Assembly: GCA_028697515.1 (NCBI GenBank)
Contig: JAQVEY010000015.1
Location: forward strand, 1-15,056
Source of the DNA: Bacteroidales bacterium
GTDB lineage: Bacteria; Bacteroidota; Bacteroidia; Bacteroidales; ML635J-15
DNA length: 15,056 nucleotides
Direction: 5' to 3'
The translations under genes and the position numbers were made by a program. Within the stretch, counting starts at the first letter, position 1; each line of letters begins with the position of its first letter. This document shows, piece after piece, positions 7,914 through 14,810 of the stretch. The notes beneath the pieces are model-generated. The model was not told the DNA's origin. It did no database searches and worked only from the letters and a program-made list of their open reading frames with translations.

Positions 7914-7945
7914 CAAAAATAAGAAAATTTAGAGACATTTACAAT
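7914..7945 (-). promoter_or_regulatory. Candidate Bacteroidota promoter for kamD-kamE-CoA transferase-thiolase
   Basis: In the 95-base gap between kamC and kamD the minus strand carries ATTG (7942-7945), twenty bases, then TATTTTTG (7914-7921). This matches the Bacteroidota pattern of a TTTG-like -33 box and a TAnnTTTG -7 box with normal spacing. A start about seven bases downstream would leave a leader of roughly 25 bases before the kamD ATG. It would allow the aminomutase and downstream genes to be transcribed independently of kamB-kamC. The match is by eye in an AT-rich gap. Confidence 0.5.
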
Positions 7946-7978
7946 ATGTTTAAAGTCAGTATAAAATCTTATTATTAC

Positions 7979-9343
7979 TTACTCTAACTTGCTTCTGGTA
8001 ATTTGGATAAACTCAGAATCTACGTCTAATATTTCTGCAATTCTTATAGCTTCAGTAGGAACATCATCATTTTTTGTTTCCTGAAGTGAATAATCCATAA
8101 AGTCATTAATATTGTTAACTGTAATTTTATCAGTCTTTTTTATTCCACTAAGTCCCTTTACTTTAAGCCTGAAACAATTTGTTTTTATGCCGCTATAATG
8201 AGTTGTTATTAAGCAGCTAACTTTTAATTTAGACATTAATTGTAAATATGCTGCTACAAAAGCTTTTCCTTCGTCTGGATTTGTTGTTCTGGCAAGTTCA
8301 TCAACCAAGGCCAGAATTGTTTTCCCCGATTTAGCTTCCTTAATAATTTCGTTTATATTAAGCATTTCAACTGCAAATGATGACAAACCGTTCATTTCGT
8401 TTTGGTTATCACCGACACTCATCAAAATTTCATCAACAATTTTAATTTTTGCTGATTTTGCAGGAATAAAAAATCCAAATTGAAATAAATATTGACAGAG
8501 AGCAAGAGTCTTTAATAATACTGACTTTCCTGACATATTTGCTCCTGTTATAAGTATTGGTTCATTGTTTATGGAAATGTCAATAGGTTGAAATGATTTT
8601 CCTTTGTCAATAAGATTTTTACTTATTTGAGGATTGAAAACACCTCTGTACTCTGTTTTATTAGATACTTCAGGGCATACTAAATTCTGACTTATCGCTA
8701 ATTCAGCTTTAGCAAATATTATATCTATATGGGCAAATTGTTCAAGATTGTGACTTATCCTAGTCTCAAATTTTGCAAGTTCATGAGAAATATTTTGCCT
8801 AATTTTATCTTCAATTTCCTCACATTGTTCTCTTATTTTTTCAGCCTTTGTTTCATCTTGTACTAATTCCTTTTCTTTTCTGAGTTTTGATAGTTCATTG
8901 TCGTAAGCTGAATAAATATAAAAAGAAGGAATTCGTGATTTTTCAGGATCGAGAACATTTATAACATCTATTAAATCGAATATAATAATGTCATTAAAAC
9001 ATGACTTCTCAAAGGATTCTTTAATCTTTTCGGATACCAATGCGAATTTTTTAATTTCGAATAATGCTATATCATCTAAATTATTTTTTTCTGAAAGGAT
9101 TTTAAGGGATGAACTAATATCATTGATTTCGCATAGATAATGACTTAGTTTTTTATAGTTCTCAGTGTTTAGATAATTAATTGCTTTTGAGATACAAGAA
9201 AACAATGTCTCAAGTTCATCTCTTTCGGTAATAAACTTCGAATTTAATAGATTTTTCCTTCCGATAGAGGATTTAATATTGAGATTTTCATATATGAATC
9301 TAAGTCCGCTATTTTCTGCAATATGTTGTTTAAATGTTCTCAC
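7979..9343 (-). CDS. kamC: MutS-like ATPase of the lysine 5,6-aminomutase locus (probable reactivase ATPase KamC)
   Basis: This 454-residue protein has a MutS-superfamily ATPase domain in its C-terminal half: Walker A GANMSGKS (267-274), the MutS-type GLSSFAVEM segment (319-327), Walker B TILALVDEL (342-350, D348/E349) and TTHY (380-383). The N-terminal half is helical, with a charged coiled-coil-like stretch (about 145-190). It resembles the MutS lever/clamp more than a DNA-binding module, and mismatch-recognition domain I is absent. Classical mismatch repair is therefore unlikely. Genes of this kind sit beside kamD/kamE in other lysine fermenters and, from memory, are named KamC, ATPase of an aminomutase reactivase; I treat that role as probable, not proven. 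It starts with GTG at 9341-9343, overlapping the kamB stop as GTGA, which implies coupled translation. An ATP-driven conformational change that expels damaged cobalamin is the most plausible activity. Confidence 0.72.
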   Translation of the reverse strand: MRTFKQHIAENSGLRFIYENLNIKSSIGRKNLLNSKFITERDELETLFSCISKAINYLNTENYKKLSHYLCEINDISSSLKILSEKNNLDDIALFEIKKFALVSEKIKESFEKSCFNDIIIFDLIDVINVLDPEKSRIPSFYIYSAYDNELSKLRKEKELVQDETKAEKIREQCEEIEDKIRQNISHELAKFETRISHNLEQFAHIDIIFAKAELAISQNLVCPEVSNKTEYRGVFNPQISKNLIDKGKSFQPIDISINNEPILITGANMSGKSVLLKTLALCQYLFQFGFFIPAKSAKIKIVDEILMSVGDNQNEMNGLSSFAVEMLNINEIIKEAKSGKTILALVDELARTTNPDEGKAFVAAYLQLMSKLKVSCLITTHYSGIKTNCFRLKVKGLSGIKKTDKITVNNINDFMDYSLQETKNDDVPTEAIRIAEILDVDSEFIQITRSKLE

Positions 9344-10353
9344 AGCTTAATTGATTTTATGTCGTAAATTGGTATTCCTAAAGTTTGATATAGCTTATCA
9401 CAGAGTTTTTCAGAGTCAAGAATAAACCCTTCAGGTGAAACAGGATTTACGCAAACAGTTATAAGTTTTGCTTTAAGCAATACTTTAATTTTTCCACCTT
9501 TTGCTAAAAATACAGAATATTTCTCAGGACTAACAAAAATCTTTGTAAAATCTTTGACAACTATAGTTGTAGAGCTAATATTTTTCTGAAGTCTTGCAAA
9601 ATCAACTAATTTGTCAGTTAGAATACCGCTTACAAAAATAGTATTACCATGTCTGAACAATTTTTCAGTCGATTTTTCTAATAATAGACTTGATTTTATT
9701 TCAAGGTCATGAATTTTATTATTTTCATCAATAGCCCAAAGCCCTCGTTCGATAGAAAGCAAATCTTCTGATTCTGGAATTTCGAAAACATCAAGATTGA
9801 TTAATTGATGTACAAAGGCTGTTTTTTTTACGATACTATTTATGCTTGCTGATAGTGCGGCTCCAGTTGTCAAAATGATACTTTCAGTAACCGATGGTGA
9901 TCCTGGGCTTTTTCTTGAAATAGCTCCGTCAACTAAAATAATATCGGGATTATATTTATCTAATTCATTAATAACATTCTTAAGCCATACAGTATCAGAA
10001 GGTCCTGAAATAATTACTTTTCCCTTGTTTTGCGCTCTCGCAGTTACTAATCTGCCCAAAGCTGTTTGCTTTTCGGATAAATCAAGAATTTCTGCAATTA
10101 GTTGTTTTTGCCTGAAGTGTAGTTCGGATGTTACGAAAATATTTCCTCTTGTTAATTCAATTTCAGGTTTTGGGGTTTCAGTTACCTGGTCAATATTTTC
10201 ACCATCCGGACCAATTGAGCTAAGAGCAATTGTCTTGTTTTTTGCTTCAAGACGTTTAATTATATAGTTTAAACATTCAGTTTTGCCGGTATTTTTTTCC
10301 ATTCCGACAATCGAGAGGCTTTTGTGTTTTAATATTTCGTTAATAAATGGCAA
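9340..10353 (-). CDS. kamB: BioD-like P-loop NTPase of the lysine 5,6-aminomutase locus (probable reactivase subunit KamB)
   Basis: The 337-residue protein carries an N-terminal P-loop, GMEKNTGKTE (17-26), with the spacing G-x5-GKT seen in dethiobiotin synthetase (GTDTEVGKT), and a Walker B-like IILVDGA (138-144, D142). This suggests a SIMIBI-class (BioD/MobB/DUF1611-like) nucleotide-binding fold in the first ~165 residues. The rest has no motif I recognise. The start is the TTG at 10351-10353. An in-frame stop lies nine bases upstream of it, and the first in-frame ATG (residue 18) would cut into the P-loop. It is coupled to kamC by a four-base GTGA overlap and lies just upstream of kamDE. 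I assign it, from context and remembered family naming, as KamB, partner of the MutS-like ATPase in reactivating the B12 enzyme. Biochemical function is inferred. Confidence 0.65.
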   Translation of the reverse strand: MPFINEILKHKSLSIVGMEKNTGKTECLNYIIKRLEAKNKTIALSSIGPDGENIDQVTETPKPEIELTRGNIFVTSELHFRQKQLIAEILDLSEKQTALGRLVTARAQNKGKVIISGPSDTVWLKNVINELDKYNPDIILVDGAISRKSPGSPSVTESIILTTGAALSASINSIVKKTAFVHQLINLDVFEIPESEDLLSIERGLWAIDENNKIHDLEIKSSLLLEKSTEKLFRHGNTIFVSGILTDKLVDFARLQKNISSTTIVVKDFTKIFVSPEKYSVFLAKGGKIKVLLKAKLITVCVNPVSPEGFILDSEKLCDKLYQTLGIPIYDIKSIKL

Positions 10354-10363
10354 TAGATAATTT

Positions 10364-10466
10364 TAAATTACGAATCATAAAATTACGAATAATAAATCAC
10401 AAAATTACGAATAATAAATCACAAAATTACGAATAATAAATTATAAAATTAAGAACAATAAATCAC
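10364..10466. repeat. 22-bp direct tandem repeat, four copies plus a partial copy, upstream of kamB
   Basis: Four adjacent 22-base units beginning AAAATTACGAATAATAAA occupy 10379-10400, 10401-10422, 10423-10444 and 10445-10466. The first two are identical; the third and fourth each differ at two positions. A 15-base partial unit (10364-10378) follows toward kamB. On the minus strand the junctions of the first two units create TAATTTTG, matching the -7 consensus TAnnTTTG, with no properly spaced -33 box. There are no spacers, so it is not a CRISPR array. Short AT-rich tandem repeats of the TTACGAAT kind are familiar between Bacteroidota genes; their role is unclear. The copy number may vary among strains. 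Confidence 0.85.
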
Positions 10467-10539
10467 AAAAAGCAAGTCTCCTAAAACTGCTTAGGGTCAA
10501 GTGAGGCAAACCTGAATTTGTAGATATATTTATAAATTT
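10467..10539 (-). terminator. Weak terminator-like hairpin downstream of kamA
   Basis: On the minus strand, 44 bases after the kamA stop, CCTAA (complement of 10491-10495) pairs with TTAGG (complement of 10480-10484) around a six-base loop. A CTTGCTTTTTG stretch follows a few bases later. The stem is only five base pairs, so termination is uncertain. The rest of this stretch shows no gene or recognised RNA. If it works, it separates kal-kce-kdd1-kdd2-kamA from kamB onward. Confidence 0.25.
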
Positions 10540-11781
10540 TTATTTATGTCTTTTTTTTCTCGAAAGACCTTCGGGTTCTAAGGACAATTGGTCGCCACGT
10601 AATAATGATGCTACACCTTCATTTTTTGTAACATCTTTACAATCTTCGCAGTCGCAATTATTAACATAATCGGTCGGTTCGGTATAAGTAGTAATCACAC
10701 CTTCGAAATTTCTTAAAACAACTTTACCGGGACTTTGTGAAATAATGTAAGTAGGCATGACCGGAATTTTCCCACCACCACCGGGAGCATCCACAACAAA
10801 AGTTGGAACAGCGTATCCTGATGTATGGCCACGCAAATTTTCAACTATTTCAATTCCTTTGGAAACTGGAGTTCTGAAATGTTCTAGTCCCATGGAAAGA
10901 TCGCACTGATAAATATAATATGGACGGACGCGAATCTTTACTAAATCCTGAACGAGTTTCTTCATTATATTAACACAATCGTTAACCCCTCTTAACAGAA
11001 CAGATTGGTTTCCAAGTGGAATTCCTGCATCTGCAATTTTTGCACAAGCGGCTGCCGATTCTGGAGTTACTTCTTTAGAGTGGTTAAAATGTGTGTTTAG
11101 CCATATTGGATGATATTTTTTTAGCATATTAACCAAGTCGTCAGTAATTCTTTGCGGACAGACAACAGGTGTGCGAGTTCCTATACGTATAATTTCGACA
11201 TGAGGTATTGCTCTCAGTCTTTGAATAATAGATTCTAGCATTTTGTCGCTTACCATCAGAGCATCGCCACCAGATAATAAGACATCGCGTACTGCTGGGG
11301 TTTTTGCTATATAATCAATAGATTTCTGTATCCTTTCTGATGGAGACTCTTTGTCTGTTTGTCCTGCAAAACGGCGTCTTGTACAATGACGACAATACAT
11401 AGAGCACATATCTGTAATCAAAAACAAAACTCTGTCTGGGTATCGGTGAGTAAGACCTGGAACGGGAGAATCTTCGTCTTCGTGCAGAGGATCGAGTAAG
11501 TCTGCTGCTGACTTATGGGTTTCAGCACCTGTCGGAATAGCCTGTTTTCTTACAGGGCAGTTTCTATCATTTGGATCAATTAGACTAAGATAATAAGGAG
11601 TAATAGCCATTCTTAAAGTTCTTAAAGATTGCGCAACACCTTCTTCTTCTTCTTTAGTAAGACTAATATATTTTTTTAATTCATCCAGAGTCTCAACCCT
11701 GTTTTTAACCTGCCATTTCCAATCGTTCCATTGTTCGTCTGTAACTTTTGGAAACATTTTTTTCCTTCCGTTATTAATCAT
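10540..11781 (-). CDS. kamA: L-lysine 2,3-aminomutase
   Basis: KamA is the radical-SAM, PLP-dependent enzyme that converts L-lysine to L-beta-lysine, the entry step of the pathway. All 413 residues align well with the clostridial enzyme from memory, one residue out of register. The [4Fe-4S] cysteines are C126, C130 and C133 in CSMYCRHC. The PLP lysine is K338 in PGGGGK. D294 (QCDLSMG) and D331 (VVDAPGG) match the aspartates that hold the substrate side-chain amine. C269, C376, C378 and C381 match the structural zinc ligands. The presence of the zinc-ligand tail and both aspartates favours a true lysine 2,3-aminomutase over EpmB/YjeK. The start MINNGRKKMF matches the clostridial N-terminus. 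It lies 11 bases after kdd2 in the same operon. Identification is firm. Confidence 0.97.
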   Translation of the reverse strand: MINNGRKKMFPKVTDEQWNDWKWQVKNRVETLDELKKYISLTKEEEEGVAQSLRTLRMAITPYYLSLIDPNDRNCPVRKQAIPTGAETHKSAADLLDPLHEDEDSPVPGLTHRYPDRVLFLITDMCSMYCRHCTRRRFAGQTDKESPSERIQKSIDYIAKTPAVRDVLLSGGDALMVSDKMLESIIQRLRAIPHVEIIRIGTRTPVVCPQRITDDLVNMLKKYHPIWLNTHFNHSKEVTPESAAACAKIADAGIPLGNQSVLLRGVNDCVNIMKKLVQDLVKIRVRPYYIYQCDLSMGLEHFRTPVSKGIEIVENLRGHTSGYAVPTFVVDAPGGGGKIPVMPTYIISQSPGKVVLRNFEGVITTYTEPTDYVNNCDCEDCKDVTKNEGVASLLRGDQLSLEPEGLSRKKRHK

Positions 11782-11792
11782 TTGTATCAGTA

Positions 11793-12827
11793 TTAAACGT
11801 ATAATTTTTCAAATAGACTTCTTATTTCCGGTGATTCTCTTAAAATGTTAAGAGTAAGACCAGCATGGCCTTTAGCATATCCATTCCCAACAATCAGATT
11901 TATGTCTTTACCAATTCCCTCAGCACCTAGAGCTGCTTTTGTAAACGATGTAGCCATTGAAAAGAAATATATTAATCCCTGTCCTTTTGTAATTAAAATT
12001 GATGTCATTTCGGTGCTGGGGACATTTACATTGTTTATTACAACTTCGCAACCTCTTTCTCCCGTAATTGCTGTAACTTTGTTATATACCTCCATAACAT
12101 TAGTGGCATCTGCAACAATTACATGATGTGCAAGTTTGAGATCAACTATTCTTTGAGCATTTTCGGGCGAATATTCTACAACTATTACTTTTCCAAAGCG
12201 GCCTACATTTTTCATTGCCTGATAGCAACATAGAATTCCAGATTTACCACCGCCACCGATAATACATACAGTATCGCCTTCTTTAACAAGTCGGTCAACC
12301 TGAGCAGGAGCCCCGGCAACATCCAGAGCAGCCAAAGCAAGTTTTTCAGGGATATCTTCAGGCAATATTGCGAAAATTCCACTTTCGAAAAGTATTGCTT
12401 CAGCTTTAACATCAACTTGGTCGTGTTGTGCGTCAAGTTTTACAATTTCGTGTATTTTTAAAGGAGTTAGGGACAATGAAACTAAAGTTGCGATTTTAGC
12501 TCCGACTTTCAGTTTTTTATCAGGGAAATTAGGCCCAATCTCTTTTACTGTTCCAATTAGCATTCCTCCTGAACCGGTAATTGGATTTTGCATTTTACCT
12601 CTTTCTTCGACGATAGACAAAATCATTTCTTTCATTTTCTGAGAATCGTCTCCACATGCTTTACGAATTTGAGTATAACTGGCAGAATCAATATTCAAAG
12701 TTTTCACATCAATTAATACCTCATTTTCATAAATGTTCATAGTATTATCCAACTTCAGTGCTGGTTGAGGTAAAGTTCCTTTTGGCTCTATAACCCTGTG
12801 AGTACCATATCTGCAGGCTTTTTCCAT
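11793..12827 (-). CDS. kdd: 3,5-diaminohexanoate dehydrogenase, second paralog
   Basis: A 344-residue member of the Kdd family, an alcohol-dehydrogenase-like NAD(P)-dependent enzyme that oxidises and deaminates L-erythro-3,5-diaminohexanoate to 5-amino-3-oxohexanoate. The nucleotide-binding loop is CIIGGGGKSGILCCY (188-202). Family blocks are RVIEPKGTLPQPA (11-23), NPITGSGGMLIGTV (81-94), ATLVSLSLTP (113-122), ALDVAGAPAQ (167-176), INNVNVPSTEMTSIL (264-278), FFSMATSFTKAALGAEG (288-304) and VGNGYAKGHA (313-322). It is clearly homologous along its full length to the next gene upstream, at roughly 55-60% identity by eye. Both keep every conserved block, so neither looks like a decaying copy. The ATG at 12825-12827 lies 79 bases after kdd1, across a hairpin. 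It may form hetero-oligomers with kdd1 or differ in substrate, stereoisomer or cofactor preference; the sequence cannot decide. Confidence 0.88.
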   Translation of the reverse strand: MEKACRYGTHRVIEPKGTLPQPALKLDNTMNIYENEVLIDVKTLNIDSASYTQIRKACGDDSQKMKEMILSIVEERGKMQNPITGSGGMLIGTVKEIGPNFPDKKLKVGAKIATLVSLSLTPLKIHEIVKLDAQHDQVDVKAEAILFESGIFAILPEDIPEKLALAALDVAGAPAQVDRLVKEGDTVCIIGGGGKSGILCCYQAMKNVGRFGKVIVVEYSPENAQRIVDLKLAHHVIVADATNVMEVYNKVTAITGERGCEVVINNVNVPSTEMTSILITKGQGLIYFFSMATSFTKAALGAEGIGKDINLIVGNGYAKGHAGLTLNILRESPEIRSLFEKLYV

Positions 12828-12841
12828 CTTCTGAATATATT

Positions 12842-12892
12842 AAAAAACTATTCGGGACATTTTAACTACAAAATTAGCTAAAATATCCCGAA
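12842..12892 (-). terminator. Long hairpin plus U-tract between the two kdd paralogs (terminator or attenuator)
   Basis: TTCGGGACATTTTA (12851-12864) pairs with TAAAATATCCCGAA (12879-12892) over 14 positions with a single mismatch, around a 14-base loop. Read on the minus strand the hairpin is followed after three bases by six Ts (complement of 12842-12847). This is the layout of an intrinsic terminator, placed just after kdd1 and before kdd2-kamA. The loop carries TAATTTTG (minus strand, 12869-12876), a match to the -7 promoter consensus, but without a clear -33 box. Partial termination would lower kdd2 and kamA relative to upstream genes; mRNA stabilisation is another possibility. Confidence 0.7.
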
Positions 12893-12906
12893 TTATGAAA
12901 TAAAAC

Positions 12907-13950
12907 TTAAGCGTAAAGTTCAGTAAATATTTTTCTTAATTTTTCACTTTCCTTTAATAAAGCTAGTGTGATTTCTGCATGTCCTTTTGTATAACCATTG
13001 CCAACAATCATTGTAACATCGCTTCCAACGCCTTCGGCACCAAGTGCTGCTTTTGTAAATGATGTTGCCATTGAAAAGAAATAAACGACGCCATCATTTT
13101 TTGTGCAAAGAATACTTGTCATTTCGGTATCTGGGATATTTACATTATTTATTGTGATATCCGCTAGCTGGCCATTTGTTATTTCTTCGATTTTTTCTAG
13201 AATTGCAACAGGCTGAGTTGCATCACCTGAAAAAACGTAATCACAAAAACCTAAGTCAATAAGACGCTTAGTACTTCTTTCACTATGGCATAATCCTATT
13301 ACTTTACCTGTGACACCTGCACGTTTTTTTGCTTCGTAGCAACATAGCATACCTGATTTTCCACCTGCACCTATTATTAATACATTATCACCTGGTTTTA
13401 CTAATTTTGCTGTTTGAGCGGGAGCACCTGCAACATCCAAAGCAGAAAGTACAAGACCTTCGGGCATGTCTTTAGGAATTTTTGCATAAATACCGCTTTC
13501 GAATAAAATAGCTTTACCATCAATGTCAACTTGGTCAATATCTGGACGAATATCTTTAATTTTGTCTATTCGTAATGGTGTTAGAGATAATGAAACTAGA
13601 GTCGCAATTTTATCACCTACTTTAAGGTCTGTTTTACCAATAAGAGCATCGCCGATTTTTTCGACAGTTCCTAGAAGCATTCCACCAGAACCCGTAACTG
13701 GATTTCTGTGTTTTCCTTGTTTTGCAACAATACCCATCATTATTTCAGCGATTTTTGCTTTGTCTCCACCGGCTTGTTCTTCAATTTGTGTAAAACTTGC
13801 AGAGTCAACATTTAAAGTTTGAACGTCAATCAGGATTTCATTATCCCAAATTTCATCCATATTATTATCTATTTTATTTGCCGGTTGTGGCAAGACTCCT
13901 TTTGGCTCTATCACTCTGTGAATACCATATTTACTACCTTTTTTCTGCAT
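12907..13950 (-). CDS. kdd: L-erythro-3,5-diaminohexanoate dehydrogenase, first paralog
   Basis: This 347-residue Kdd family protein catalyses the NAD(P)-dependent oxidative deamination of 3,5-diaminohexanoate, releasing the first ammonia and giving the substrate of Kce. The dinucleotide-binding loop is IIGAGGKSGMLCCY (192-205). Conserved blocks run RVIEPKGVLPQPA (12-24), NPVTGSGGMLLGTV (83-96), ATLVSLSLTP (116-125), ALDVAGAPAQ (170-179), INNVNIPDTEMTSIL (267-281), FFSMATSFTKAALGAEG (291-307) and VGNGYTKGHA (316-325). It lacks the zinc-ligand pattern of classical MDR alcohol dehydrogenases, as expected for Kdd. It starts 31 bases after kce and is followed by a hairpin and a second paralog. 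Being next to kce, it is the more conventional kdd by position, but which copy is the principal enzyme cannot be told from sequence. Confidence 0.92.
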   Translation of the reverse strand: MQKKGSKYGIHRVIEPKGVLPQPANKIDNNMDEIWDNEILIDVQTLNVDSASFTQIEEQAGGDKAKIAEIMMGIVAKQGKHRNPVTGSGGMLLGTVEKIGDALIGKTDLKVGDKIATLVSLSLTPLRIDKIKDIRPDIDQVDIDGKAILFESGIYAKIPKDMPEGLVLSALDVAGAPAQTAKLVKPGDNVLIIGAGGKSGMLCCYEAKKRAGVTGKVIGLCHSERSTKRLIDLGFCDYVFSGDATQPVAILEKIEEITNGQLADITINNVNIPDTEMTSILCTKNDGVVYFFSMATSFTKAALGAEGVGSDVTMIVGNGYTKGHAEITLALLKESEKLRKIFTELYA

Positions 13951-13981
13951 GTTTTAAAATGTTAATATGTTTTTAATTATT

Positions 13982-14806
13982 TTAATTTTGTTTTAATCCT
14001 AATATTTCTCTTGCTTCTGCAGGACTTGCAATTTCACGTCCCAGTTCTTTAGCCATTCTAACAACTTTGGCTACCAGTTCACCATTCGATTTAGCAAGAA
14101 CGCCTTTCGAAATAGATACATTATCTTCAAGACCTACCCGAACATGACCTCCGTCAATAATTGCTGCCATGGCTAGTGGAAATTCAAAACGTCCAACGCC
14201 GGCGACAGTGTATGTTGAGTTTTGCGGAATGCTGTTTCGCATAAATATAAAATCTCTTAGGCTTCCTCCAATACCACCCTGAACGCCATGGACAAAATCA
14301 AAATGCATAGGGTCTTTAATTATTCCTTTTTTATGTAGTCTTAAAGCGGTATCAATCATTGATTTGTCAAAAACTTCAAGTTCAGGTTTTACGCCCAATG
14401 CATTCATTTTTTCCGCGAAGTAAGTAATGGTTTTTTCTGTATTAACGAAAATATCTACCGGACCAAAATTCAAAGTTCCGCAGTCAAGAGTTGCCATTTC
14501 GGGAACAAGTTCGAGAGGTTGAAGTCTTTCATCATCTGACATTCCTACTGCACCACCTGTTGAAGGTTGAATAATTACATCGGGGACTTCTTTTTTTATT
14601 GCATCAATGATTTGTTTAAATCTATCTCTGTCCTGAGTAGGAGTTCCGTCATCCCATCTCACATGAAGATGAATTATGCTTGCACCCGCCTCATAAGATA
14701 GTTTAGCTTCTCTAACAAACTCATCAACTGTATAAGGAACCGCAGGATTATGTTCTTTTAACACTTCTGCTCCACAAATTGCTGCGGTGATAATTAGTTT
14801 CTCCAT
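13982..14806 (-). CDS. kce: 3-keto-5-aminohexanoate cleavage enzyme (BKACE family)
   Basis: Kce condenses 5-amino-3-oxohexanoate with acetyl-CoA and cleaves it to acetoacetate and L-3-aminobutyryl-CoA, in a zinc-dependent, thiamine-free reaction. The 274-residue length is typical. Zinc ligands are H46 and H48 (IIHLHVR) with E227 in GGHVRVGLEDN. Catalytic counterparts of E14, R226 and D231 of the structurally characterised Cloacimonas enzyme appear as E14, R223 and D228. Other family features are QPSTGG (80-85) and CGTLNFG (109-115). BKACE proteins act on varied beta-keto acids, but the genes around it (kal, kdd, kamA) make the lysine-pathway substrate by far the most likely. The ATG lies four bases after the kal stop, so the two are cotranscribed and probably translationally linked. 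The leader (TAAAAATATG) has no Shine-Dalgarno sequence, as usual for Bacteroidota. Confidence 0.95.
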   Translation of the reverse strand: MEKLIITAAICGAEVLKEHNPAVPYTVDEFVREAKLSYEAGASIIHLHVRWDDGTPTQDRDRFKQIIDAIKKEVPDVIIQPSTGGAVGMSDDERLQPLELVPEMATLDCGTLNFGPVDIFVNTEKTITYFAEKMNALGVKPELEVFDKSMIDTALRLHKKGIIKDPMHFDFVHGVQGGIGGSLRDFIFMRNSIPQNSTYTVAGVGRFEFPLAMAAIIDGGHVRVGLEDNVSISKGVLAKSNGELVAKVVRMAKELGREIASPAEAREILGLKQN

Positions 14807-14810
14807 ATTT

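Noticed and set aside
7979..9343. Genuine DNA mismatch-repair MutS
   Set aside because: It is too short, lacks the mismatch-recognition domain, and is coupled to a metabolic NTPase in the lysine operon.
9842..10267. 141-codon plus-strand open frame opposite kamB
   Set aside because: It lies wholly inside a minus-strand gene with a recognisable P-loop and operon coupling. Its translation shows no domain and is a reverse-frame shadow.
10364..10466. CRISPR array
   Set aside because: The 22-bp units are directly contiguous with no spacers, are AT-rich and have no cas genes nearby.
10501..10520. Cobalamin riboswitch remnant (GAGGCAAACCTG resembles part of a B12 box)
   Set aside because: Only a short partial match on the plus strand, with no plus-strand gene downstream and no other conserved riboswitch elements, although a B12 enzyme is encoded nearby.
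12212..12436. Minus-strand open frame of 74 codons inside kdd2 in another frame
   Set aside because: kdd2 is continuous through this stretch with all family motifs, so this is a shadow and not evidence of a frameshift.
11793..12827. kdd2 as a pseudogene or assembly duplicate of kdd1
   Set aside because: The reading frame is full length and all conserved blocks are retained. The divergence (about 40-45% of residues) is far too great for an assembly artefact.
13523..13822. Plus-strand open frames opposite the two kdd genes (also 11845-12126)
   Set aside because: Both overlap conserved dehydrogenase coding sequence on the other strand and have no leader or recognisable product.
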